Position numbers and translations under genes: made by a program. The notes below the pieces were generated by a model. It saw nothing but the letters and a program-made list of their open reading frames with translations, was not told the DNA's origin and searched no databases. This document shows, piece after piece, positions 1-8,334 of a DNA stretch of 42,264 nt. The stretch is from Nitratireductor sp. (GTDB lineage: Bacteria > Pseudomonadota > Alphaproteobacteria > Rhizobiales > Rhizobiaceae). How positions within the stretch are numbered: position 1 is the stretch's first letter; each line of letters opens with the position of its first letter. The DNA lies in assembly GCA_020441665.1 (NCBI GenBank), contig JAGRLT010000048.1, forward strand, positions 1 through 42,264, read 5' to 3'.

Positions 1-276
1 GGACGGTTCCAAATCCGGTCCAACAGCATCGCGCCTGGATTTATCGGCGACACGGAAGGGACCAGGCGCGTTGCTGGCGACGCCGCCATTTCCTCGGTAT
101 TGCAAAATACGCCCCTTTCGCGACTGGGGACGGTGGACGACGTCGGCCAGATGGCCTGCTTTCTCGCTTCACCCCTTGCTTCCTTCGTGACGGGTGCTCT
201 GATTGTCGTCGATGGCGGCCACTATCTCGGGGGGTCGTCCTCAGTGAACTCGTTTCTCGCTTCTGCCACGGCCTAG
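1..276 (+). CDS. Short-chain dehydrogenase/reductase, C-terminal part (5' end outside window)
   Basis: Frame 1 is open from the window edge to a TAG at 274-276 and encodes the last 91 residues of a classical SDR. The visible part has the post-catalytic segment NSIAPGFIGD, the helix with PLSRLGTVDDVGQMACFLAS, and the final strand VTGALIVVDGGHYL, all standard in the 3-oxoacyl-ACP reductase-like SDR group. The Rossmann glycine motif and the Ser-Tyr-Lys catalytic residues lie upstream of the window, so substrate and cofactor cannot be judged. A second SDR starts 67 bases downstream on the same strand, so the two are probably co-transcribed. The C-terminus has about 15 residues after VVDGG, slightly longer than usual. 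Confidence 0.8.
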   Translation, partial: GRFQIRSNSIAPGFIGDTEGTRRVAGDAAISSVLQNTPLSRLGTVDDVGQMACFLASPLASFVTGALIVVDGGHYLGGSSSVNSFLASATA

Positions 277-343
277 CCAGAAACCATCCGGGCCGGGACA
301 GCAGACCGGCCACATACCTTTTTGTTTTGTGAGATCAGACATC

Positions 344-1090
344 ATGACCACACCCTTTGAGTTGGATTTTTCCGGAAAGCAGGTTCTGGTCATCGGAGGA
401 TCGAGCGGCATCGGAAACGGGATTGCCCGGGCCTTTGCAACCGGCGGCGCTAATGTCCATGTCACCGGCACAAGGGCATCCCGCGACGACTACAGCGCCG
501 AGGACGGGTCGGACCTGTCGGGTCTCACCTACTCGCAGGTCGATCTCAGCGACCATGCCGCGATCGACCGCTATCAACCTCCCTTTGACAAGCTCGACGT
601 TCTCGTCCTCAGCCAGGGCACTGTCGTCTACAAGCGCGGCGAGTTCGAACAGGACGGCTGGATGAAGGTCATCGACCTCAACCTGAACAGCCTCATGGCC
701 TGCGCGAGGCGGTTCAAGGGAATGCTGTCCGCCGCCAACGGCTCGCTGATAATCGTGAGTTCGGTGTCCGCGTTTCAATCGAATATCGGAAATCCCGCCT
801 ATTCGGCCTCGAAGGCCGGTGCCGTGGCGTTGACGCGAACCCTCGGCAAGGCATGGGTCGGCGAGGGGATCAGGGTCAATGGCATCGCACCGGGCCTGAT
901 CGACACGAAACTCACCCGGGTCACGACCGGAAATGAAACGCGGCTCAAGGCAGCCGTCGCGTCGATCCCGGCCGCTCGGCTCGGTACGCCCGCGGACATT
1001 GCAGGGGCTGCACTTTTCCTCGTCTCACCGCTGGCCAATTACATCGTCGGACAGACCATCATCGTCGATGGTGGAATGACGTTGTCATGA
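344..1090 (+). CDS. SDR family oxidoreductase (FabG-like)
   Basis: This encodes a 248-residue NAD(P)-dependent short-chain dehydrogenase. The cofactor motif GGSSGIG is at residues 18-24. The catalytic set is complete: a serine at about 140 in the IIVSSVSA strand, Tyr153 and Lys157 in YSASK. The C-terminal NGIAPGLIDTKLT and VGQTIIVDGGMTLS are also typical. Substrate cannot be read from the sequence; FabG-like reductases act on acyl, sugar or steroid substrates. ATG at 344 is chosen because its product begins just before the first Rossmann strand; an in-frame GTG at 329 would add five residues, and neither start has a strong ribosome-binding site. It follows another SDR and converges on guaA. 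Confidence 0.85.
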   Translation: MTTPFELDFSGKQVLVIGGSSGIGNGIARAFATGGANVHVTGTRASRDDYSAEDGSDLSGLTYSQVDLSDHAAIDRYQPPFDKLDVLVLSQGTVVYKRGEFEQDGWMKVIDLNLNSLMACARRFKGMLSAANGSLIIVSSVSAFQSNIGNPAYSASKAGAVALTRTLGKAWVGEGIRVNGIAPGLIDTKLTRVTTGNETRLKAAVASIPAARLGTPADIAGAALFLVSPLANYIVGQTIIVDGGMTLS

Positions 1091-1265
1091 CGGTCACCGC
1101 AGGGGAACCTGCTGGCCGCGAGATGTGACCTTTCATCTGGTCGTCCGGGCTGCTTCGTCGCCCGCCCCTCCTCTCAGAACAAGCACAGCATCGGCAATGC
1201 TGACGACGATCGCCAGCGGGCGACGGTATCCGCATCGATAGCGGCGGCGTTCGGATAGGCCTGAA
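1091..1265. other. Convergent intergenic gap with two small hairpins
   Basis: This gap lies between the converging SDR and guaA genes. It holds no credible gene. Two short inverted repeats are visible: GCAGG/CCTGC around a GGAA tetraloop at 1099-1112, and CAGCAT/ATGCTG around CGGCA at 1186-1202. Neither is followed by a T-run on either strand, so they are only weak terminator candidates. Confidence 0.35.
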
Positions 1266-2831
1266 TTATTCCCACTCGATCGTGCCTGGAGGCTTCGAGG
1301 TCACGTCGTAGACGACGCGGTTGATGCCGCGGACCTCATTGATGATGCGGGTGGCGGCGCGGCCGAGAAAGGCCATATCGTAGGGATAGAAATCGGCCGT
1401 CATGCCATCGACCGAGGTGACGGCTCGCAGCGCACAGACGAATTCGTAGGTGCGGAAATCGCCCATCACGCCAACGGTCTGGACCGGCAGCAGCACGGCG
1501 AAGGCCTGCCAGATCTCGTCATACAGGCCGGCTTTTCGGATCTCGTCGAGATAGATCGCGTCGGCCCGGCGCAGGATGGCGAGCTTCTCGCTCGTCACGC
1601 CGCCCGGGCAGCGGATGGCGAGCCCCGGCCCCGGGAAGGGATGGCGGCGAATGAAGCTTTCGGGCAGGCCGAGCTCGCGGCCGAGCGCCCGCACCTCGTC
1701 CTTGAACAGTTCGCGCAAAGGCTCGACCAGCTTCATGTTCATGCGCTCGGGCAGGCCGCCGACATTGTGGTGCGACTTGATCGTCACCGAGGGGCCGCCC
1801 GAGAAGGACACGCTTTCGATCACATCGGGATAGAGTGTGCCCTGGGCGAGGAATTCGGCACCGCCCAGCTTGCCGGCCTCCGCCTCGAAGACATCGATGA
1901 ACAGCCTGCCGATGGTCTTGCGCTTGACCTCGGGATCGGCCTCGCCGGCGAGCGCGGAGACGAACATGTCCGACGCGTCCACATGGACGAGCGGGATGTT
2001 GTAATGCTCGCGGAACATGGCGACGACATCGGCCGCCTCGTTCAGCCGCATCAGGCCGTGATCGACGAGGATGCAGGTGAGCCGGTCGCCAATCGCCTCA
2101 TGGATGAGCACGGCGGCAACGGAGGAATCGACGCCCCCCGACAGGCCGCAGATGACGCGCTTGTCGCCGACCTGTTCGCGGATCGCGGCAATCGCCTGGT
2201 CCTTGTAGGCGGCCATGGTCCAGTCGCCGGTGAAGCCGGCGAGCCTGACGAAATTCTCATAGAGCTTGCTGCCACGCGGGGTGTGGTGCACTTCGGGGTG
2301 GAACTGCACCGCATAGAAATGGCGCGCCGTGTCGGCGGTGATGGCGAAGGGCGCGTTGGGCGAGGTGCCGTAGACCTCAAAGCCCGGCGCGATCTTCGAG
2401 ACGTGGTCGCCATGGCTCATCCAGACCTGCTCGTCGCCTTCGGCAAACCAGCCCTCCAGCAGGTCGAGCCTGCCGTCTGCCGGCGTCACATAGGCGCGGC
2501 CGAATTCCGCCGTGCCCGCGCCACGCTCGACCATGCCGCCGAGGCAATGCATCATCGCCTGCTGGCCGTAGCAGATGCCGAGGATCGGCACGCCGAGGTC
2601 GAACACCGAGGCCGGCGGCATGGGCGCGCCCTCGTCGAAAACCGAGGCGGGACCGCCGGAAAAGATCACCGCCTTCGGCCGCATCGCCCTGAGCGTCTCG
2701 TCGCTGACGTTCTGGAAGGGATGGATTTCGCAATAGACGTTGAGCTCGCGCAGGCGGCGCGCAATCAGTTGCGTGACCTGGCTGCCGAAATCGATGATCA
2801 GAAGGGTGTCGGGATGGGCTGTCGCTGTCAT
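1266..2831 (-). CDS. guaA: GMP synthase (glutamine-hydrolysing)
   Basis: GuaA converts XMP to GMP using ATP and glutamine, the last step of guanine nucleotide synthesis. The protein is 521 residues, close to the 525 of E. coli. The N-terminal class I glutamine amidotransferase domain has its nucleophile Cys87 in GICYGQ and the His178/Glu180 pair in FHPE. The ATP pyrophosphatase domain has the P-loop SGGVDSS at 231-237, and the C-terminus ends in the family-typical [12 protein letters not shown] at 2831 is chosen since MTATAHPD directly precedes the first strand LLIIDFGSQ; an upstream in-frame ATG at 2897 would add 22 unconserved residues. There is no evident Shine-Dalgarno sequence before 2831. 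guaB lies about 4 kb upstream on the same strand. Confidence 0.97.
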   Translation of the reverse strand: MTATAHPDTLLIIDFGSQVTQLIARRLRELNVYCEIHPFQNVSDETLRAMRPKAVIFSGGPASVFDEGAPMPPASVFDLGVPILGICYGQQAMMHCLGGMVERGAGTAEFGRAYVTPADGRLDLLEGWFAEGDEQVWMSHGDHVSKIAPGFEVYGTSPNAPFAITADTARHFYAVQFHPEVHHTPRGSKLYENFVRLAGFTGDWTMAAYKDQAIAAIREQVGDKRVICGLSGGVDSSVAAVLIHEAIGDRLTCILVDHGLMRLNEAADVVAMFREHYNIPLVHVDASDMFVSALAGEADPEVKRKTIGRLFIDVFEAEAGKLGGAEFLAQGTLYPDVIESVSFSGGPSVTIKSHHNVGGLPERMNMKLVEPLRELFKDEVRALGRELGLPESFIRRHPFPGPGLAIRCPGGVTSEKLAILRRADAIYLDEIRKAGLYDEIWQAFAVLLPVQTVGVMGDFRTYEFVCALRAVTSVDGMTADFYPYDMAFLGRAATRIINEVRGINRVVYDVTSKPPGTIEWE

Positions 2832-2865
2832 GGCAAGCGCATAACCAAGCCCACGGCTTTGCGCA
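2832..2865 (-). promoter_or_regulatory. Candidate guaA promoter, possibly leaderless
   Basis: On the minus strand a TTGCGC hexamer is followed after 17 bases by TATGCG, which ends six bases before the guaA ATG. Start-site spacing from that -10 would put the first transcribed base at or next to the start codon, which fits the lack of a ribosome-binding site. The hexamers are only moderate matches to the sigma-70 consensus, so this is a weak prediction. Confidence 0.3.
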
Positions 2866-2918
2866 AGACGGAAGGCACGGGGAAAATCGCTTTCCACCGC
2901 GCTCTTGCTACTTCCCTC

Positions 2919-2939
2919 GGCCGGGCGCGCGCCGGCCGG
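2919..2939 (-). terminator. GC-rich hairpin after the DUF1761 gene
   Basis: CGGCC-containing arms form a strong GC stem, about ten pairs with a bulged G, starting ten bases past the DUF1761 stop on the minus strand. There is no U-run after it, so it is at best an imperfect intrinsic terminator. It separates the ArsR operon from guaA. Confidence 0.35.
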
Positions 2940-2948
2940 AATACCTTC

Positions 2949-3332
2949 TCAGAGAAGCCCCTGGGCCAAGATCATCAGGACGCCGGCAAGGGCGATGTAG
3001 CCGGCATCGACGCCAAGCGCATAGCCGCTCTTGCGGGTAAAGGCGCCGCCCGAAAGCACGAAGGCGGCAGCCGCCAGGATCGTCAGGATCGCGGTCAGCA
3101 GCATGTTCTGGGTCGCGGTGATGCCGATGACGGTTGCCAGCAACAGCAGGGCGATCGCCTGGGTGAGCAGGGCGAAGGCCGGCATCTCGTTCGCGCTGCC
3201 GAGTTCAACGCGCGAACCCTCGGCCCATTTGACGCCGAAAAGCCTCGGACTGTACCACAACCAGCCGGCAAGGAAGGCAGCGACGGCGCCGACGATCACC
3301 GCCAGCCAGTTGACGTTTGCAAGTTCAGCCAT
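2949..3332 (-). CDS. DUF1761 family membrane protein
   Basis: This is a 127-residue integral membrane protein with about four hydrophobic helices. The start, ELANVNWLAVIVGAVAAFLAGWLWYSPRLFG, carries the N-terminal signature of the DUF1761 family (a conserved W/Y-S-P after helix 1). The function of the family is not known. ATG at 3332 is chosen because a GGAGG sits eight bases upstream; a longer open frame to 3392 runs into the preceding gene. It follows the SRPBCC gene by 34 bases and ArsR before it, so it is the third gene of an ArsR-SRPBCC-DUF1761 operon, a grouping commonly seen with these families. Confidence 0.8.
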   Translation of the reverse strand: MAELANVNWLAVIVGAVAAFLAGWLWYSPRLFGVKWAEGSRVELGSANEMPAFALLTQAIALLLLATVIGITATQNMLLTAILTILAAAAFVLSGGAFTRKSGYALGVDAGYIALAGVLMILAQGLL

Positions 3333-3366
3333 GGTTTTCCTCCGTGGTGCGACCGGTCGCGAACTA

Positions 3367-3789
3367 TCAGACCGTTTCGGCGAGTTTGGCAAGGATCGCC
3401 GTCCAGCCGCCCTGATGGTTGTCGCGGCTTTCCTCGCTCGGAAACTTCACATGGGTGAGTTCGACATCGGTCGCCCCCGCGCCCACCGCGGTGAATGTCA
3501 GCGTCACCATGCTGCCATCGATCGAAAACGGCGATTCCCAGGTGAAGACGATGCGCGTATGCGGATCGATCGCCTTGTAGATACCGCCATGGGGGATTTC
3601 CCGATCGGGCGTCGCCATGATGATGTCGAACCGACCGCCGACGCGCGGATCGGTTTCGGCTTTCGGCACGCTCATCGTCTCGCCCGGCAACATGAAGCGG
3701 GCCAGCATCTTGGGGTCGAGCCAGGCATTGAAGACCTTTTCGGCCGGCGCGTTGATCCGGCGGCTCACGCTCAGGGACAGTTCAGTCAT
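3367..3789 (-). CDS. SRPBCC / AHSA1-domain protein
   Basis: This encodes a 140-residue protein of the START-like SRPBCC fold, Aha1-homology branch. Family marks are the start SVSRRINAPAEKVFNAWLDPKMLARFM, the middle VGGRFDIIM and GGIYKAIDPHTRIVFTWES, and the end HQGGWTAILAKLAETV. Such proteins have a hydrophobic cavity and often sit behind an ArsR regulator; their ligands are mostly unknown. ATG at 3789 is chosen over 3798 because GGAGG lies nine bases before 3789 but directly abuts 3798. The start overlaps the end of the ArsR gene by eight bases, so the two are translationally coupled. Confidence 0.88.
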   Translation of the reverse strand: MTELSLSVSRRINAPAEKVFNAWLDPKMLARFMLPGETMSVPKAETDPRVGGRFDIIMATPDREIPHGGIYKAIDPHTRIVFTWESPFSIDGSMVTLTFTAVGAGATDVELTHVKFPSEESRDNHQGGWTAILAKLAETV

Positions 3790-4129
3790 CGCTTTCATCC
3801 TCCATCAGGGTCTCGTCCAGCTTGATGAGACGCAATTCCCAGATCGAACGAAGCTGCGAGAACCACTCATCTATCCGGTGGACCGGGCCGAGTTCGGCGC
3901 TGATCCAATGGACGCGACCGGCGGTGCGGCGCGAGACCAGTCCCGCCGCCTCCAGCACCTTGATGTGCTTCGAAACCGAGTTGAGGCTCATCCGGTAATA
4001 GGCGGCCAGATCGGTTACCCGGGTCGGCCCCTGCTGTACCAGGCTGGTGAGGATCGACCGGCGGGTCGGATCGCTCACCGCCTTGAGGATTTCGGACAGC
4101 CTGTCGTCGTCGCTCCTTCGTTCAACCAT
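3782..4129 (-). CDS. ArsR family transcriptional regulator
   Basis: This 115-residue winged-helix regulator has the ArsR fold: SEILKAVSDPTRRSILTSLVQQGPTRVTDLAAYYRMSLNSVSKHIKVLEAAGLVSRR-type helices followed by a wing with TAGRVHW. There are no cysteines, so it is not a thiolate metal sensor like classical ArsR; this branch usually travels with an SRPBCC partner. It is the first gene of a three-gene operon (SRPBCC, DUF1761). The start codon lies inside the second of two near-identical operator-like repeats and seven bases after a good -10, so it is likely autorepressed and may be translated from a leaderless mRNA. No Shine-Dalgarno is possible on such a transcript. Confidence 0.9.
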   Translation of the reverse strand: MVERRSDDDRLSEILKAVSDPTRRSILTSLVQQGPTRVTDLAAYYRMSLNSVSKHIKVLEAAGLVSRRTAGRVHWISAELGPVHRIDEWFSQLRSIWELRLIKLDETLMEDESDD

Positions 4130-4180
4130 TTAGATGAATATACCTGAAGCGTTACAATAATCAACCGTTTGGATGAATAT
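4122..4180 (-). promoter_or_regulatory. Promoter with two operator repeats for the ArsR operon
   Basis: Two copies of a 20-base element lie at 4122-4141 and 4161-4180 (18 of 20 positions identical, 39 bases apart). Each is an imperfect dyad, TCAACC-N4-GGATGA or TCAACC-N4-AGATGA on the plus strand. A minus-strand promoter, TTGATT (4164-4159), 16-base spacer, TATATT (4142-4137), is interleaved with them: the upstream copy covers the -35 and the downstream copy covers the -10 and the ArsR start codon. The arrangement fits cooperative autorepression by the ArsR protein. Confidence 0.65.
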
Positions 4181-4188
4181 TTTTCGGA

Positions 4189-4818
4189 TCACGGGATCTC
4201 GCCTTCGATAAGGGCTTCCTCGATGCGATCGACGGCGGCGGCGAGCTTCTCGTCGACGATGTGGAGATAGCGCGTCCAGTCGCCGACATGACGCAATTCC
4301 TCCGCTCCGTCGGACACGCCGCGCAGCGCAATCAGCCTGACCCCGAAATGCTGGCAGGCGCGCAGAACGGCGAAGGTCTCCATGTCGACCATGTCCTCTG
4401 GGATCGCCTGATAGGCGCTGCCGGAGATGATGTCGGCGCCGGTCGAAAGGCTTGCCTCGGCAAGGCCCGGCACCCGGACCGGCAGCGGCAGGACGGCCGG
4501 CAGGTCGAGGAACGGGGTGACGCCCCTGTCAAAGCCGAGCGGCGAGGCGTCCATGTCCCGATAGGCGACCGATACGATCTGGCGGACTTCCGTTTGCGGC
4601 AGTTTGGCAGAGCCCGCCGAACCAAGCGAAATCACATAGTCGGGTAACATGCCCTCATGCTGGAGGCGGGACAGCGCTGCCGAAAGCGAGACGGCTGCCT
4701 CCACCGGGCCGACACCGGTCACGAGCGGCACGAAACGCTGTTTCAGATGCTCGCCGTATTCGGCCTCCGCCGCCATGACGAAGAGCAGCGATCTGCCGCC
4801 AACCGATTTGAGCTTCAT
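4189..4818 (-). CDS. mtnN: 5'-methylthioadenosine/S-adenosylhomocysteine nucleosidase
   Basis: This enzyme cleaves methylthioadenosine and S-adenosylhomocysteine to adenine and a thioribose product, clearing by-products of methylation and polyamine synthesis. The 209-residue protein has the purine nucleoside phosphorylase fold: LLFVMAAEAEYG at the N-terminus, VTGVGPVEAAV, the glycine loop SLGSAGS, the VDMETFAVLRA helix with its ribose-binding Glu, and the catalytic Asp in RGVSDGAEE. ATG at 4818 is chosen since a purine-rich AGGGAAAA precedes it; an upstream ATG would overlap the methyltransferase gene. It is the last gene of the guaB operon, 28 bases after an RNA methyltransferase, which produces the SAH this enzyme removes. 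It is shorter than E. coli MtnN (232). Confidence 0.85.
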   Translation of the reverse strand: MKLKSVGGRSLLFVMAAEAEYGEHLKQRFVPLVTGVGPVEAAVSLSAALSRLQHEGMLPDYVISLGSAGSAKLPQTEVRQIVSVAYRDMDASPLGFDRGVTPFLDLPAVLPLPVRVPGLAEASLSTGADIISGSAYQAIPEDMVDMETFAVLRACQHFGVRLIALRGVSDGAEELRHVGDWTRYLHIVDEKLAAAVDRIEEALIEGEIP

Positions 4819-4846
4819 GGGTTTTCCCTGCCCTTCCCGGCCCGGC

Positions 4847-6136
4847 TCAAGCCACACTGCGTTGCATCACGGCGATGAAGAAGCCGTCGGTGGCGGTCGA
4901 AGCCGGTGTCAGGGTGATGCAGTCCAGGTCCGACGACCAGGGCTGCGGCTTGTCGAAGCCGTAGAGATCCTGCCAGACCTCGCCGACCGAGACGAGTTCC
5001 CAGCCCGTATGCCGCTCGCCGAAGGCGTAGACCTGCTGCTCGTTCTCCTCCGGGAAGACCGAGCAGGTGACATAGACGAGAAAACCGCCGGGTTTGACAA
5101 AGTCCTTCGCCGCATCGAGCACGGCCGCCTGTTCGCTCTGGCGGGTTTCCAGCAGGTCCGGGGTCAGCCGCCATTTGGCATCGGGCCGGCGGCGCCAGGT
5201 ACCCGACCCGGTGCACGGCGCATCGACCAGCACCCGGTCCATCCTGCCCTTGAGGGGGGAAAGATCGTCCTTCGGCTGATGCACCTGGGCATTGCGCACA
5301 CCGGCGCGCTTCAACCGTTCCCAGATCGGCGCCAGGCGGTTGCGGTCGGCGTCATGGGCATGGATCTGGCCGGAATTTTCCATCGCAGCCGCCAGCGCCA
5401 ACGTCTTGCCGCCGGCGCCGGCGCAATAATCCAGCACCTGTTCGCCCGGCCTTGCATAGACGAGATCGGCGACGATCTGGCTGCCCTCGTCCTGGATTTC
5501 GAACCAACCCTTCTGGTAACCGGCCTCGGCCTGGACATTGGGCAGGCGCCTGGCGCCGCTGCCGGGCGGAATGCGGATGCCATGGCGGGCGATAACCGTC
5601 TTTTTCGCCTCCTTCGCATCGAGCGATTTCAGCACCTTGTCGCGATCGGCCTTCAGCGTGTTGACGCGCAGATCGAGCGGCGGACGGCCGGCCAGCGCCC
5701 TCGCCTCGGCGACCCATTCCTCCTCGAAATTCTCCTCGAAGGAGGCGACGCACCATTCCGGCAGGTCGGCCTCGATATGGGGATCGGCAAAGGCAAGGTC
5801 GCGGGTTTTCGCCCGTTCGAGCGCCTCAACTGGAATCTCCGGCGCGAATTTGTCGTCCGCGAATGCCTGCTGCAGATCGGCAAGGCCGGTACCCCAGTCA
5901 CGCTGGAGCGTGGCAAAAACGGTTGCGGCCGGGCCGTCATCTTCCATCAGCCAGGCGGCGGAAGCCTGTTTCCTGAGCGTGTCATAGACCAGATTGCCGA
6001 TCGCCGCCCGGTCCCCGGCGCCGGCAAAGCGATGCGACAGGCCCCAATCCTTCAGCGCCTCGGAAGCCGGCCGCTTGCGCGCCGCCATGTCCTCCAGCAC
6101 CTCGATTGCCGCCTGTACCCTGCCGCCCAGCCTCAC
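4847..6136 (-). CDS. RsmB/NOP2-family rRNA (cytosine-C5) methyltransferase
   Basis: This is a SAM-dependent RNA m5C methyltransferase of 429 residues. An N-terminal NusB-like helical region is followed by the catalytic domain: the SAM motif LDYCAGAGGKTLALAA, VLVDAPCTGSGTWRRRPDAKW with the motif IV cysteine, and VYVTCSVFPEENEQQV with the motif VI catalytic cysteine. The target is probably 16S rRNA by analogy with RsmB, but the exact position is not readable. GTG at 6136 is chosen: AGGGG lies seven bases upstream and it starts four bases after the MAPEG stop; the in-frame TTG at 6154 has no ribosome-binding site. It is the third gene of the guaB operon. Confidence 0.88.
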   Translation of the reverse strand: MRLGGRVQAAIEVLEDMAARKRPASEALKDWGLSHRFAGAGDRAAIGNLVYDTLRKQASAAWLMEDDGPAATVFATLQRDWGTGLADLQQAFADDKFAPEIPVEALERAKTRDLAFADPHIEADLPEWCVASFEENFEEEWVAEARALAGRPPLDLRVNTLKADRDKVLKSLDAKEAKKTVIARHGIRIPPGSGARRLPNVQAEAGYQKGWFEIQDEGSQIVADLVYARPGEQVLDYCAGAGGKTLALAAAMENSGQIHAHDADRNRLAPIWERLKRAGVRNAQVHQPKDDLSPLKGRMDRVLVDAPCTGSGTWRRRPDAKWRLTPDLLETRQSEQAAVLDAAKDFVKPGGFLVYVTCSVFPEENEQQVYAFGERHTGWELVSVGEVWQDLYGFDKPQPWSSDLDCITLTPASTATDGFFIAVMQRSVA

Positions 6137-6140
6137 CGGG

Positions 6141-6605
6141 TCACCCCTGGGCAAACAGCATGGTGGAAAGCAGAAGCTCGACCAGCATGAGCAGGACGAC
6201 CTGCATTCCGCGGATGAACAGGCGGCGGCGGCGGAAGACGCGGTTCTCGCCGGTCATTTCCTGCAGGTGAACACAGCGCAGGGCGACAAAGGCGAAGGCC
6301 AGCAGGACGGTGAGCCAGCTCGAAACCCTCAGGGCAAGGCTTGCCGCAACCAGCGCGTAGAAGATGACCGGCAGTTCGAACTGGTTCGCCACGGCGCGGG
6401 TGAAGACCCGCAGCTGCTCCGGCTCGTCACGGGTCGACTTGAACACATCGGGCTCGACCTGTTTGGCCTTCAACGCCGTCATCCGTGCCTTTGAAAGCTT
6501 GAAATAGGCCATCAGCGTCACGATGACCTGGCCGGCCAGGGCAAGGCACAGCAGCCTGATCTTGAGATCCGGCGCGAAGTCCCACAGGGCCGTTAATGCG
6601 TTCAT
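6141..6605 (-). CDS. MAPEG family membrane protein
   Basis: This 154-residue protein has four predicted transmembrane helices (about 15-37, 75-97, 100-117 and 128-150) and the MAPEG signature ANQFELPVIFYALVAA. MAPEG proteins include glutathione-dependent membrane enzymes in eukaryotes; the bacterial members are mostly uncharacterised. The loop between helices 1 and 2 contains DVFKSTRDEPEQLR, and the loop after helix 3 carries an arginine-rich FRRRRLF. AGGAG lies six bases before the ATG at 6605. The gene starts nine bases after guaB and is followed closely by the methyltransferase, so it belongs to the guaB operon. Confidence 0.85.
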   Translation of the reverse strand: MNALTALWDFAPDLKIRLLCLALAGQVIVTLMAYFKLSKARMTALKAKQVEPDVFKSTRDEPEQLRVFTRAVANQFELPVIFYALVAASLALRVSSWLTVLLAFAFVALRCVHLQEMTGENRVFRRRRLFIRGMQVVLLMLVELLLSTMLFAQG

Positions 6606-6614
6606 GAGACGCTC

Positions 6615-8249
<1,635 letters not shown>

Positions 8250-8297
8250 CTATTCGGCGCGCAGCACAGAAAATTGCCGGATTGATGCGGCCGGGTC

Positions 8298-8314
8298 TCC
8301 GGCCACCGGCCGGA
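8298..8314 (-). terminator. Hairpin after the GT-C-like gene
   Basis: A perfect 7-bp inverted repeat, TCCGGCC/GGCCGGA with a 3-base loop, lies 21 bases past the stop of the minus-strand membrane protein gene. No U-run follows, so termination would be weak or Rho-assisted. The rest of the 220-base gap to guaB shows no gene. Confidence 0.35.
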
Positions 8315-8334
8315 ACCCTCGGGGCAGCACGGTT

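Noticed and set aside
1641-3458. 605-residue plus-strand open frame opposite guaA
   Set aside because: It is the antisense shadow of guaA and its neighbours; composition is His/Asp/Arg/Gly-rich as expected from GC-rich third positions, and no family motif is visible.
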